From positions 6,138,001 to 6,202,000 of the forward strand of contig NZ_JADBEB010000001.1 in the NCBI RefSeq assembly GCF_014874095.1: a DNA stretch of 64,000 nucleotides, in the 5' to 3' direction. Positions 11,309 through 19,617 of this stretch are shown one piece after another (position 1 is the first letter of the stretch; each line of letters begins with the position of its first letter). Below the pieces are notes generated by a model. It ran no database searches and was not told the origin of the DNA. It was given only the letters and a program-made list of their open reading frames with translations. The position numbers were made by a program, and so were the translations under genes. Source of the DNA: Plantactinospora soyae. Lineage in GTDB: Bacteria; Actinomycetota; Actinomycetes; Mycobacteriales; Micromonosporaceae.

Positions 11309-12148
11309 TCACCGCGATTTCGCGGCCACCAGCGTCGCGGTGATGGGTTCGAGCTCGGCGACCAGTTCGTCGAGCTCGGCGGTGGAGAGTGCTTCGTACG
11401 GCGGGGCGGCGAGCTCGTCGGTAAGTGCTTCGATGCGCTGGTAGGTCTCGCGGCCGGCGTCGGTGAACCGGCCGTCGGTGTCGACGAGCCCCCGCTCGCG
11501 TAAGCCGTCCATGACCGCGGCCAGCCGCTGTTTCGGCAGGTGATGGATACGCCCGAACGACTCCGGCGGATGGATGCCCATTGCCAGCGCGTTGAGCACG
11601 TGGGCCTCCGTGCCGCCGATGCGCGCGCCGACGAGAGCGGCGACGTGCCCGTCACCGCGGTGCTCGCGCAGCATGGTCGCGGAGTGCCACAGCCGGGCGA
11701 CCGGGTCGCTGGGCACCGCAAGAGTGCGCATCGCAGCGTACATCACCCGACCTGCTGTGGGCGCGTTCGTCGCCGCTTTGGTGGTCAGGTCGGCGGCGCG
11801 TACCAGGCCCGGGGAGTTGGCCAGCTCATCACCGAGAATCCGCCGTACGGAGGCCGCGCTGCCCCGCTCCCGCGCGGCGACCGATGCCTCGGGCGCGATA
11901 ATCTCCCACGCGCTCGGGATGTGCCGCGCGGCCTCCGCTTCGGCGAAGCTGTAAAAGGCCGCGTGCACCACCTGCGCCGGGACCCGCCCCAGCGGGGCGG
12001 CGCGGCTGGCGAAGTAGCCGTCCCAATAGGTGCGGTGGCCGAGCGCGGCCAGCTCTTCCTTGCACTCGTCAGCGAAGAAGGTGACCAGGCAGATCGGCTC
12101 CATGAGCTCGAACATGCGACGCGATGTACCAATCATGGCCGACATCAT
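11309..12148 (-). CDS. SCO6745-like putative regulator with winged-helix-like C-terminus
   Basis: The 279-residue product begins MMSAMIGTSRRMFELMEPICLVTFF and contains the 'AALGHRTYWDGYFASRAAPLGRVP' and 'YSFAEAEAARHIPSAW' segments characteristic of the actinobacterial SCO6745 family. Its C-terminal half has a MarR-style helix-turn-helix feel ('LVDTDGRFTDAGRETYQRIE'). Longer upstream frame exists, but family resemblance begins at the methionines at 12148/12145; no strong ribosome binding site decides between them. Function is unknown. It is transcribed leftward and may precede the two flavin-enzyme genes, though 280 bases and a hairpin separate them. Confidence 0.6.
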   Translation of the reverse strand: MMSAMIGTSRRMFELMEPICLVTFFADECKEELAALGHRTYWDGYFASRAAPLGRVPAQVVHAAFYSFAEAEAARHIPSAWEIIAPEASVAARERGSAASVRRILGDELANSPGLVRAADLTTKAATNAPTAGRVMYAAMRTLAVPSDPVARLWHSATMLREHRGDGHVAALVGARIGGTEAHVLNALAMGIHPPESFGRIHHLPKQRLAAVMDGLRERGLVDTDGRFTDAGRETYQRIEALTDELAAPPYEALSTAELDELVAELEPITATLVAAKSR

Positions 12149-12163
12149 GCCAGCCGCCACGAG

Positions 12164-12544
12164 ATGAAGGCGCCGCCGGCGTACCTCTCGCCCGACGGTC
12201 CACGGCATCTTGAGGCCGTTCTTCCCTCTGCCGGCCCGGCGGTCGCCGACTCCGCCATCACCACCGCGCTGGCCACCGGCGCCGAGCCGGCCACCTTCTC
12301 CTGCCGGGACCTGCTCACCCCGGGGCAGCTGGACCAGGCGCGACAGGCCGCCCGGCAGCTCTACCCGACGATGCTGTCCAACACCGAGGCGCTGGCGAGC
12401 TTCGGCAACCAGGCGCTGGACCAGGTCAACGCGCAGGTCAGCCGGATCTTCCGGGACGTCGGCCGGGTGGACATCCCCGAGCTGACCAGCATCATGATGG
12501 ACTGCGCACCGATGCGTAAAATCTGTGTCCGAGGGGGGACTTGA
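12164..12544 (+). pseudogene. Truncated TelA-like (toxic anion resistance) fragment
   Basis: About 110 residues resemble the N-terminal part of TelA/KlaA proteins, notably 'AALASFGNQALDQVNAQV'-type text ('LASFGNQALDQVNAQVSRIF') followed by 'RVDIPELTSIMMD'. Full proteins are about 350-400 residues; here similarity ends near 12500 and the frame runs into the tRNA gene and stops at 12544. There is no convincing ribosome binding site. The break lies within about 25 bases of the 3' end of tRNA-Leu, the classic position of a site-specific recombination junction. I treat it as a gene remnant. Confidence 0.55.
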
Positions 12545-12609
12545 ACCCCCACGCCCTTTACGGGCACTAGCACCTCAAGCTAGCGCGTCTGCCATTCCGC
12601 CACCCGGAC
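12526..12609 (-). tRNA. tRNA-Leu (anticodon GAG)
   Basis: On the minus strand the acceptor 5' arm GTCCGGG (from 12609) pairs with CTCGGAC near 12527-12533, with discriminator A. The anticodon arm has stem CTAGC/GCTAG around loop TTGAGGT, giving anticodon GAG. A long variable arm (TGCCCGTAAAGGGCG) and a T-arm GGGGGTTCAAGTCCCCC are present, as expected for a class II leucine tRNA. The 3' CCA is not encoded. Confidence 0.95.
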
Positions 12610-13152
12610 CTACTCGTCAACCCTACCTTTGGCCCCTTGAGCGCTTACATCGCCCATCGGCCGCCCGTAGGGCCGCACGGGGCACTACTGTACACGGCAC
12701 TCATGGATCATGCACAGCGGCTGGTCCGCGGGGCGTCCGGGCACTCCGGCGGCAGTTCCGAGCCATGATGATCTCCCGCGTCGCACCGTTGGATCGGGGC
12801 TCGACGCCCCCCGATGACGACCCCTGGCGGCCTGAGTCGAGCGTGGCCGAGCAACCTCCAGGAGCGCCCCCGATCACGCCGGGTCGGACCCGGCCGTACG
12901 CAGGGATGCGGACCTACGCCCCGCGACCCGAACCTGCGAACCGCGCCGGTTGATCACTTGGCCGCCGGGAACCCCCACCTCATGGCTGCGCTGCCCTTGA
13001 TCATCTGAGAGAGCCCGTGATCCACGTCGCCAACCGCCGGAGGGCCGAGGACGTACGGCGGTGTGAGCGGGAGCCCCAAGCGGTACGACGGCTGCGCTGC
13101 GGCGCAACCAACCGGCGGCGGATGGACGCACTGTGGGTGCAGCAGGGCTCAC
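12610..13152. other. Intergenic region without a supported gene
   Basis: This 543-bp stretch between tRNA-Leu and the sulfonate ABC genes has open frames on both strands, but all are Arg/Pro-rich, lack ribosome binding sites and do not resemble known proteins. One of them begins inside the tRNA. The tRNA promoter must lie just right of 12609. I see no repeats or clear hairpins. Confidence 0.5.
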
Positions 13153-13911
13153 TCAGTGCAGGGCGGAGCCACCATCGGAGCCGGGTCGCACACCGAGCCG
13201 GTCGAGCAGGTGGCGACGAACCGGGCCGAAGCCGGGATCGTCGGGGGCGCGCGGCCGGGTCAGCGGGACCGGTGCGTTCTCCACGATCTGTCCGCCGTCG
13301 AGTACGAGGGTGCGGTCGGCCAGCAGCAGTGCCTCGTCCACGTCGTGCGTGACCAGCAGGGCGGCGAAACCGTGCTCGGCGTGCAGCCGGCCGAAGAGGG
13401 TCTGCATCCGGAGCCGGGTGAGCGCGTCGAGTGCGCCGAACGGCTCGTCGAGGAGCAGCAGCGCCGGCTCCCGGACCAGCGCCCTGGCGACGGCGACCCG
13501 TTGTGCCTGCCCGCCGGAGAGTTCGGCCGGCCAGGCCCGCCCGCGGTCGGCGAGCCCGACCTCGGCGAGCGCGGCGCTCACCCGCTGGCGTACGTCGCCG
13601 CCCGTCACCCCGAGCGAGACGTTGTCGACCACCCGCTTCCAGGGCAGCAGCCGGTGTTCCTGGAAGACGACGGCCTGACTGCCGGTCCGGGAGATCTCGC
13701 CACTGGCATCCGGGTCGAGACCGGCCAGGATACGTAGCAGGGTGCTCTTGCCGGAGCCGCTGCCGCCCAAGAGTGCCACCACCTCGCCCGGAGCGATGGC
13801 CAGGTCGACGCCGTCGAGCACGACGGTCCCGCCGAAGGACCGGCGTACCTCGTGCGCGGTGATGACCGGCCGGGTGGCGGTGCTCAGCTCGCCTGGAGTC
13901 CGCGTCGCCAT
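13153..13911 (-). CDS. ssuB: SsuB-type ABC transporter ATP-binding protein
   Basis: The 252-residue ATPase shows Walker A GGSGSGKST, a Q-loop in 'VFQEHRLLPW', the signature LSGGQ, Walker B LLLLDEP followed by the FGALDALTR D-loop, and the switch His in 'LVTHDVDEAL'. The 'LLPW' after the Q-loop and 'DVDEAL' are typical of nitrate/sulfonate/taurine importers. The ATG at 13911 overlaps the end of the permease gene by 28 bases. An upstream open frame exists but is only the permease in another frame. It energises uptake of an aliphatic sulfonate or similar compound with the next two genes. Confidence 0.88.
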   Translation of the reverse strand: MATRTPGELSTATRPVITAHEVRRSFGGTVVLDGVDLAIAPGEVVALLGGSGSGKSTLLRILAGLDPDASGEISRTGSQAVVFQEHRLLPWKRVVDNVSLGVTGGDVRQRVSAALAEVGLADRGRAWPAELSGGQAQRVAVARALVREPALLLLDEPFGALDALTRLRMQTLFGRLHAEHGFAALLVTHDVDEALLLADRTLVLDGGQIVENAPVPLTRPRAPDDPGFGPVRRHLLDRLGVRPGSDGGSALH

Positions 13912-14726
13912 GTCAGGGTTCTCCTTTCCGCCGTACGCAGCGCGAGGTCCGACAGCAGCCCGAGGAGTGCGTAGACGAGCAGGCCGAGGAGGACGACGTC
14001 GGTCTGGCTGAACTCCCGGGCCTCCATCATCAGGAAGCCGATCCCGGTCTGCGCGTTCACCTGCTCGCCCACCACGAGACTCAGCCAGGCGGCGCCGAGG
14101 GCCAGCCGGAGGCCGAGGAAGAGCGACGGCAGCGCGCCGGGCAGCACGACGTGGCGGAGCCGGGCCAGCTGACCGAGGCCACAGGCCCGGGCCGCCTCGA
14201 CCAGGCGTTCGTCGATGTCTCGGATCCCGGCGTACGTGTTGAAGTAGATCGGGAAGAACGCCCCGAGGGCGACCAGTGTGATCTTCAGTGACTCGCCGAT
14301 GCCGACCCAGATGATCAGAAGTGGTACCAGCCCGAGATGCGGCAGCATCCGGGCCATCTGTACCGGCGGATCGACCAGGTCGTCCCCGAGCCGGAGCAGT
14401 CCCGCTGTGGCGCCGAGCAGCAGGGCCAGGACCCCGCCGATGGCCAGTCCGATCCCGGCCCGGGTGAGTGAGTCCAGCAGGTGGATGCCGAGGGTGCCGT
14501 CGCGGGCGAGCCGCCAACCGGTCCGCGCCACCTCGCTGGGCGCGGAGAGCTTCTCCGGTGGCAGCAGGCCGGTCTGCGCCGCCGCCTGCCAGACCAGGAG
14601 CAGGCCGACCGGGGTGAGTGCGCGGCGCCAGCGTCGACCCGGACGGACACTCCGGCGTACGTCGCTGCGGGCCGGCGTGGGGGAGGCCGGGGAGCCGTCG
14701 ACCGTACCGACGAGGGTGCTCGTCAT
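13884..14726 (-). CDS. ssuC: SsuC-type ABC transporter permease
   Basis: The 280-residue inner-membrane protein has about six hydrophobic segments and the BPD_transp_1 coupling motif seen as 'EAARACGLGQLARLRHVVLPGALPSLFLGLRLALG'-type text near residues 165-200. The N-terminus (MTSTLVGTVDGS) is hydrophilic, followed by 'ALTPVGLLLVWQAAAQTG'. Its start overlaps the stop of the substrate-binding gene by four bases, so the three genes form one leftward operon. Family membership is the nitrate/sulfonate/taurine group. Confidence 0.88.
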   Translation of the reverse strand: MTSTLVGTVDGSPASPTPARSDVRRSVRPGRRWRRALTPVGLLLVWQAAAQTGLLPPEKLSAPSEVARTGWRLARDGTLGIHLLDSLTRAGIGLAIGGVLALLLGATAGLLRLGDDLVDPPVQMARMLPHLGLVPLLIIWVGIGESLKITLVALGAFFPIYFNTYAGIRDIDERLVEAARACGLGQLARLRHVVLPGALPSLFLGLRLALGAAWLSLVVGEQVNAQTGIGFLMMEAREFSQTDVVLLGLLVYALLGLLSDLALRTAERRTLTWRRGLQAS

Positions 14727-15727
14727 CGGAACACCCCGCTGAACTGGTCGTCCACCAGGGAGACCATGTCGACCGTACCCGGGATCAGCTTGAGTTCGGT
14801 GAAGCCGTCGGCGATGGACTGTAGTTCGGCGCCGATCTCCGGGCCCACCGGTGCGAGCGGCTTCGCGCTGCGGGCCAGGGCGCGGGCGGTCGTCGACTCG
14901 TCGATCTTCAGCTCCGGCGCCAGGATGCTGGTCCGCTCCTGCGGGTTGGCGATGCCCCAGTCGGTGGTGCTCCGGTACGTCTCCAGGAACGTCCGGATCT
15001 GGTCCGGCTTCTGCTCCAGCGCCTCCGGCGATACCAGGATGTACTCGCGATTGCTGGCCAGTCCCGTGGCGTCGGCGAGGATCTTCACTCCGGGCTGCTC
15101 GGCGAGGGCGAAGTACGGGTCCCAGATGATCCAGGCGTCAACCTGGTCGTTGTCGAACGCCGGACGTGCCTCCGCCGGCTTGAGGTACTTGACGTTGATG
15201 TCCGCGAGGGTCATCCGATGCGCCTCGAGTAGCCGGACCAGTAGCCAGTTGACGTTCGATCCCTTGTTCAGGGCGACCGTCCTGCCCTTCAGGTCGGCGA
15301 ACGTGCGGAAGCCCTTCGACTCCTTGACCAGGACCGCCTCGCCCTGTGGCACCGGTTCCGACGTACCGATGATCCGGAACTTGATTTTGCCGGCGGCGGC
15401 GAAGATCGGTGGCGCCTCGCCGACCTGGCCGATGTCGATCGCGCCGGCCTTGAGCGCCTCGGTCAGCGCCGGCCCGCTCTCGAACAGCGACCAGTCGGCG
15501 TCCGGCGCCTCGCCGCGGGCCTTCACCAGGCTGAGCCCGCCGAACCGCTGGTAACCGACGCGCAGTTTCCCGGCGTCCGCGTCGGCGCTCTCCTGCCCGC
15601 ATCCGCTGGTCGCCCCGGTGGTCACCAGGGCCACGGCGAGCAGGCCCACGAGGAAGGGGCGACGCCCTCGCGGGGCACGGAACAGGGCTCGGGGACGGTC
15701 GGCAACGGTCCTGACGGGGTGGGACAT
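14723..15727 (-). CDS. ssuA: SsuA-type sulfonate-binding lipoprotein
   Basis: The 334-residue precursor has an Arg-rich N-terminus, hydrophobic core 'FLVGLLAVALVTTGA' and a lipobox ending at Cys43 (TSGC), so the mature protein should be membrane-anchored. It then follows the SsuA pattern: 'LRVGYQRFGGLSLVKARG', 'AIDIGQVGEAPPIFAAAG', 'KGSNVNWLLVRLLE' and 'VDAWIIWDPYFALAE'. The ATG at 15727 is preceded by AGGAG. It delivers substrate to the adjacent permease. Divergent placement from the SsuD-like gene supports sulfonates as substrate. Confidence 0.88.
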   Translation of the reverse strand: MSHPVRTVADRPRALFRAPRGRRPFLVGLLAVALVTTGATSGCGQESADADAGKLRVGYQRFGGLSLVKARGEAPDADWSLFESGPALTEALKAGAIDIGQVGEAPPIFAAAGKIKFRIIGTSEPVPQGEAVLVKESKGFRTFADLKGRTVALNKGSNVNWLLVRLLEAHRMTLADINVKYLKPAEARPAFDNDQVDAWIIWDPYFALAEQPGVKILADATGLASNREYILVSPEALEQKPDQIRTFLETYRSTTDWGIANPQERTSILAPELKIDESTTARALARSAKPLAPVGPEIGAELQSIADGFTELKLIPGTVDMVSLVDDQFSGVFR

Positions 15728-15920
15728 GGGGATGCTCCTGAAGGGAAGGAATCCGTCCGGCGGGGCCGGCTGGTCTCGAATGCGGCGGGGATGACCGGTA
15801 CGGCGGCGGACCGGGCACGGCGGCGGACCGGGTCCGGCCGGACGCGGGCCGGGTGGGACAAACGGCCGACCGGTGTACGGCCAGCAGCCGGCCACATTGG
15901 ACGGCGGACCGCGTGGCGCG

Positions 15921-16017
15921 GAGGACCGCGTGCGAGCGGGGGATCGCGTGCGAGCGGAGGACCGCGTTCAGGTAGCCGGTGGACTGCGTTCGGGCAGCCG
16001 GTGGACTGCGTTCGGGC
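15921..16017. repeat. Tandem short repeats in the ssuA-ssuD intergenic region
   Basis: Two exact adjacent copies of a 22-bp unit (AGCCGGTGGACTGCGTTCGG plus GC) occupy 15974-15995 and 15996-16017. Left of them are two near-identical 18-19 bp units containing CGCGTGCGAGCGG (15921-15958). They sit 200-300 bases from either start codon and could be slippage products or clustered binding sites. Confidence 0.7.
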
Positions 16018-16062
16018 ACGCCGGACCGCGTGCCGGGGCCGGTGGTCGGCTCCGGATTGCAG

Positions 16063-16079
16063 CCTACTAAACCGATAGG
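16063..16079. promoter_or_regulatory. CCTA-N9-TAGG dyad upstream of the SsuD-like gene
   Basis: CCTACTAAACCGATAGG is an AT-rich island in a very GC-rich intergenic region, with inverted ends CCTA and TAGG. TAGGAT at its right side could serve as a -10 for the rightward gene. It is a candidate operator or promoter for sulfur-responsive control of the divergent ssu genes; assignment is by position only. Confidence 0.4.
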
Positions 16080-16216
16080 ATTTGTGGATAGAGTGTCGAG
16101 GTCGGAGATCGGATGGCACCGCCGTCCGTCCCGCCAGTTGCCAGCCGTCAGCCGTCCACCGGCCGTCGAACCTCGCCGTTCACGCCCGCGTGCCCACCCG
16201 TGACTGGAGAGACACC

Positions 16217-17548
16217 ATGACGCTCACCTTCCATTGGTTCCTGCCCACCTACGGCGACAGTCGGGACATCGTCGGCGGTGGCCACGGCCTGCCGGCGGGA
16301 ACCGCCGGGGGTGCCCGGCCGGCCACCGTCGCGTACCTCGGCCAGATCGCCCGGACCGCCGAGCAACTCGGGTTCGTCGGCGCGCTCACCCCGACCGGCG
16401 CCTGGTGCGAGGATGCCTGGCTGAGCACCGCGATGCTCACCGAGGTCACCGAGCGGCTGAAGTTCCTGGTGGCGTTCCGGCCCGGACTGACCTCGCCGAC
16501 GCTGGCCGCCCAGATGGCCTCGACCTTCCAGCGACTGTCCCGAGGACGGCTGCTGCTCAACGTCGTCACCGGCGGTGAGTCGCAGGAGCAGCGCGGCTAC
16601 GGCGACTTCCTCGACAAGGACGCCCGGTACGCCCGCGCAGACGAGTTCCTGCACGTCGTACGGGGACTGTGGCGGGGCGAGACGGTGACGCACACCGGTA
16701 CGCACCTGCGGGTCGAGCAGGCCCGGTTGAGTCGGGTACCCGAGCCCGCCCCGCCGATCTACTTCGGTGGCTCGTCGGCCGCCGCCGGCCCGGTGGCCGT
16801 ACGCCACAGCGACGTCTACCTCACCTGGGGCGAGCCGCCGGCACAGGTGGCGGAGAAACTGGCCTGGATTCGAGGGCTGGCCGCCGAGGCCGGGCGGGAA
16901 CTGCGGTTCGGGATCCGGCTGCACGTCATCTCCCGGGACACCTCGGAGGCGGCCTGGGCGCAGGCGCAGCGGCTCCTCGCCGGGATCGCCGAGTCGGACA
17001 TCAGGGCCGTTCAGGCCGGGCTCGGGCGCAGCGAGTCGGAGGGGCAGCGCCGGATGCTCGCCCTGCACGGCGGATCCCGGGACGGACTGGAGGTGTCGCC
17101 GAACCTGTGGGCCGGGGTGGGCCTGGTCCGGGGCGGCGCGGGTACGGCGCTGGTCGGTAGCCACGCCGAGGTGGCCGACCGGATCGCGGAGTACCACGCT
17201 CTCGGGATCACCGAGTTCATCCTCTCCGGACATCCGCACGTGGAGGAGGCGTACTGGTTCGGCGAAGGGGTGCTGCCGATTCTGCGTCGTCGCGGACTGT
17301 GGCGGCACCCGGACGGCGAGCCGGCCGCCCCGGTCGCCGACGTCCCGTTCGCGGCGACTAACAGAGGACCGGCCGCCGACGGCCCGATCGCGGTGACCAA
17401 CGGAGGATCCGGTGCTCCGGCCGGCGCCGAGGGTTCCACGAGCCCCGCCGGGGACGGTGGGTCGACTGGGGACGGTGTCCGGGCCGCTGCGGGGCAACTG
17501 GCGACGGACGTAGCTCCGTCGACGCCGGCTCGCGCCGCCACCCGGTAG
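16217..17548 (+). CDS. ssuD: SsuD-type FMNH2-dependent alkanesulfonate monooxygenase (LLM class)
   Basis: The 443-residue protein begins MTLTFHWFLPTYGDSR, as in SsuD, and carries 'LGFVGALTPTGAWCEDAW' with the conserved active-site Cys region, 'LKFLVAFRPGLTSPTLAAQMA', 'LLLNVVTGGESQEQRGYGDFLDKDARYAR'-type text, and 'ITEFILSGHPHVEEAYWFGEGVLP'. It desulfonates alkanesulfonates using reduced FMN supplied by a separate reductase, which is not seen here. ATG 16217 follows TGGAGAG. After the catalytic body (ending about residue 370) there is an unusual 70-residue Ala/Gly/Ser/Thr-rich tail. It is divergent from the ssuABC operon. Confidence 0.87.
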   Translation: MTLTFHWFLPTYGDSRDIVGGGHGLPAGTAGGARPATVAYLGQIARTAEQLGFVGALTPTGAWCEDAWLSTAMLTEVTERLKFLVAFRPGLTSPTLAAQMASTFQRLSRGRLLLNVVTGGESQEQRGYGDFLDKDARYARADEFLHVVRGLWRGETVTHTGTHLRVEQARLSRVPEPAPPIYFGGSSAAAGPVAVRHSDVYLTWGEPPAQVAEKLAWIRGLAAEAGRELRFGIRLHVISRDTSEAAWAQAQRLLAGIAESDIRAVQAGLGRSESEGQRRMLALHGGSRDGLEVSPNLWAGVGLVRGGAGTALVGSHAEVADRIAEYHALGITEFILSGHPHVEEAYWFGEGVLPILRRRGLWRHPDGEPAAPVADVPFAATNRGPAADGPIAVTNGGSGAPAGAEGSTSPAGDGGSTGDGVRAAAGQLATDVAPSTPARAATR

Positions 17549-17685
17549 TTCGTCCGTCGCATCCCGCAGGGCACGGCAATCCGGCCGAGACGGCCCCGCT
17601 ACCCCGGTCCGCCGCCCGTCACGCGAATCGTCCGCGTGGCGGGGGTGGCCCGATCGTCCGATGTGGTGTCGCCGGTCTCAGTATC

Positions 17686-17707
17686 GATAGACGTCGACTT
17701 GTCTATC
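17686..17707. promoter_or_regulatory. Perfect dyad GATAGAC-N8-GTCTATC
   Basis: Seven perfectly inverted bases flank an eight-base spacer, itself centred on GTCGAC. The centre-to-centre distance of the half-sites is about 15 bp, suiting a dimeric regulator. It lies 270 bases before the GalB-like start. Confidence 0.5.
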
Positions 17708-17855
17708 CGGTCGCGCGGGTCCTGCGGGTCGCCGCGCCGGCCGTACCGCGGATTCTGGCTATTCCAGTACGGCGGCCCGCAGCATACCCGCTCGCTCGTC
17801 GGCATTGTGAACTGCTCGCCGTCCTCGTCCGGGGCGCGGGAACGAGGGGAGATTG

Positions 17856-17874
17856 TTGACAATGTTATTGGCAA
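17856..17874. promoter_or_regulatory. Dyad TTGNCAAT-N3-ATTGNCAA
   Basis: TTGACAATGTTATTGGCAA reads almost the same on both strands (one mismatch pair). The TTG...CAA style resembles operators of GntR-family regulators, though no GntR gene is in the window. It lies about 100 bases before the GalB-like start. Confidence 0.5.
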
Positions 17875-17976
17875 TGGTGTTGTCCACACCTATGATCGGT
17901 CTGCCTCCGACATGCATGGCGGGTTCCGGCGTGACCTGACGGACGCGTTCGCGGAACCGCTCGGAAAGGATTGTCG

Positions 17977-18711
17977 ATGACAGCGTCCGCAACCGGTCGA
18001 GGACCGGTCCTTGTGGTAAGCGCGCACGCCGCCGATTTCGTCTGGCGCGCCGGTGGTGCCGTCGCACTGAGCGCCTCCCGGGGTCAGCAGGTGCACGTGC
18101 TCTGCCTTACCTTCGGCGAAAAGGGAGAATCGCAAGGGTTGTGGAAGCAGCCCGGGATGACCCTCGAACGCGTCAAGGAGGCGAGACGGGACGAGGCGAG
18201 CCGGGCGGCGAAGGTCCTCGGCGCCGAAATCGAGTTCCTCGACGTGGGAGACTACCCGCTGCGCGCGACCGACGCGCTCTACGACAGCGTCACCGCGACC
18301 ATCCGGCGGATCAACCCCGCCACGATCATCACCCACCCGGTCAAGGACCCCTACAACCTCGACCACTCGCTCACCCACGAGATCGTGCTGCGGTCCCGGA
18401 TGGTCGCCCAGGCGGCCGGACACGACCGCTCCAGCCAGCCGATCGGGGCCACCCAGGTGCTGCAGTTCGAGCCGCACCAGCCGGAACAGTGCGACTTCGT
18501 ACCGAACCTGCTGCTCGACATCTCCGAGGTCTTCGAGCGGAAGGTCGAGGCGATGCGGATCATGGGGGCGCAGGGTCACCTGGTCGCGTACTACACCGAT
18601 CTCGGCGTCCGGCGCGGTGTGCAGGCGGTCCGCAACGGCGGTCCCCGCTCGATCACCCACGCCGAGGCCTTCCAGCGGGTGTTCCCGGTAGTCGGGAGCG
18701 AACTCCTGTGA
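17977..18711 (+). CDS. PIG-L/LmbE-family hydrolase, likely 4-oxalomesaconate hydratase (GalB type)
   Basis: The 244-residue protein belongs to the PIG-L (LmbE) zinc family: N-terminal 'VLVVSAHAADFVWRAGG', then 'CLTFGEKGES', 'EARRDEASRAAKVLGAEIEFLDVGDYP' and 'HPVKDPYNLDHSLTHEIV'. The usual AHPDD zinc motif is AHAAD here, as in the GalB branch rather than sugar deacetylases. GalB adds water to 4-oxalomesaconate in the gallate and protocatechuate 4,5-cleavage routes. Direct overlap with an RraA-type aldolase, the next step, and a LigB-LigA dioxygenase in the cluster support this reading. ATG 17977 follows GGAAAGGA. Confidence 0.78.
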   Translation: MTASATGRGPVLVVSAHAADFVWRAGGAVALSASRGQQVHVLCLTFGEKGESQGLWKQPGMTLERVKEARRDEASRAAKVLGAEIEFLDVGDYPLRATDALYDSVTATIRRINPATIITHPVKDPYNLDHSLTHEIVLRSRMVAQAAGHDRSSQPIGATQVLQFEPHQPEQCDFVPNLLLDISEVFERKVEAMRIMGAQGHLVAYYTDLGVRRGVQAVRNGGPRSITHAEAFQRVFPVVGSELL

Positions 18712-19514
18712 GCGGCCACGTCATCGTCCGGACCACCGTCGCGCCGCCGGCCGATGCCGTCAAGCGCCTCGGCGAACTCGGCGTGTCGACGGTGCACGAG
18801 GCGCAGGGGCGGACCGGGCTGCTCGGCCACCTGCTCCGGCCGATCTACCCCGGCGCCCGAATCGCCGGTCGGGCGGTCACGGTCTCGGCCCAGCCGGGCG
18901 ACAACCTGATGATCCACGCGGCGGTCGAACAGACCCGGCCCGGTGACGTCCTCGTGGTGGCCTTCACCTCGCCGAGCACCGACGGCGCCTTCGGTGAACT
19001 GCTCGCCACCTCGTTGCGCGCCCGTGGGGTGCTCGGCCTGGTCATCGAGGCGGGCTGCCGGGACGTGGCCGAGCTGACCGAGATGCGGTTTCCGGTGTGG
19101 TCACGGGCGGTCTCCTCGCAGGGGACGGTCAAGGCGAGTCCCGGCTCGGTGAACGTCCCGGTGGTCGTCGGCGGCGGATACGTACGGCCCGGCGACGTGA
19201 TCGTGGCCGACGACGACGGGGTCGTGGTGGTGCCGCGCGAGCGGGCCCAGGCGGTCGCCGCGGCGGGCACCGAACGGCAGGACAAGGAAGAGGAGAAGCG
19301 TCGGCAACTGGCCGACGGCGTACTCGGCCTGGACATGTACAACCTCCGGCCGCTGTTGGACCGGCTCGGCGTCCAGTACGTCGACGCCCCGGACGGCGAC
19401 GGAACCAACGGCGACGGAACCAACGGCGACGGAAGCGACCACGACGGGACCGACGGCGACGCGTCGGGTGGTGACGGGTCCGGGCGCGGATCGACCGGCC
19501 CGGCAGCCTCCTGA
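18708..19514 (+). CDS. RraA-type 4-carboxy-4-hydroxy-2-oxoadipate aldolase / oxaloacetate decarboxylase
   Basis: The 268-residue product starts at GTG 18708, overlapping the TGA of the hydratase gene. It has the RraA fold pattern: 'LGVSTVHEAQGRTGLL', 'IAGRAVTVSAQPGDNLMIHAAVE', 'LVIEAGCRDVAEL' (metal/substrate region GxxRD) and 'VRPGDVIVADDDGVVVVPRERA'. Such aldolases split 4-carboxy-4-hydroxy-2-oxoadipate into pyruvate and oxaloacetate, the last step of the gallate pathway. The C-terminal 35 residues are a low-complexity Asn-Gly-Asp/Gly-Ser tail built on a 15-bp DNA repeat (around 19396-19440), beyond the usual family length. Confidence 0.82.
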   Translation: MSGHVIVRTTVAPPADAVKRLGELGVSTVHEAQGRTGLLGHLLRPIYPGARIAGRAVTVSAQPGDNLMIHAAVEQTRPGDVLVVAFTSPSTDGAFGELLATSLRARGVLGLVIEAGCRDVAELTEMRFPVWSRAVSSQGTVKASPGSVNVPVVVGGGYVRPGDVIVADDDGVVVVPRERAQAVAAAGTERQDKEEEKRRQLADGVLGLDMYNLRPLLDRLGVQYVDAPDGDGTNGDGTNGDGSDHDGTDGDASGGDGSGRGSTGPAAS

Positions 19515-19617
19515 CGCCGCTCACCGACCAGCACCTGGTCGTCACCACACCCGATCGACCGACCTCCGGGCATGCCGCCACGCCGGTCGGCACCAGCATG
19601 ATCGAGGAACCTGCCTG

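Larger units (their letters stand above)
17549..17976. other. Upstream regulatory region of the GalB-like operon
   Basis: This 428-bp region has no supported gene. It contains two inverted repeats listed separately (17686-17707 and 17856-17874) and is less GC-rich around 17845-17890, which fits a promoter. Confidence 0.5.

Noticed and set aside
12525-12953. Open frame on the plus strand beginning 'SEGGLEPPRP'
   Set aside because: It begins inside the antisense of tRNA-Leu; this string is a well-known artefact of translating leucine tRNA genes.
13912-14517. N-terminal extension of the SsuB-like ATPase
   Set aside because: The extra 200 codons are only the permease gene in another frame; family similarity begins at 13911.
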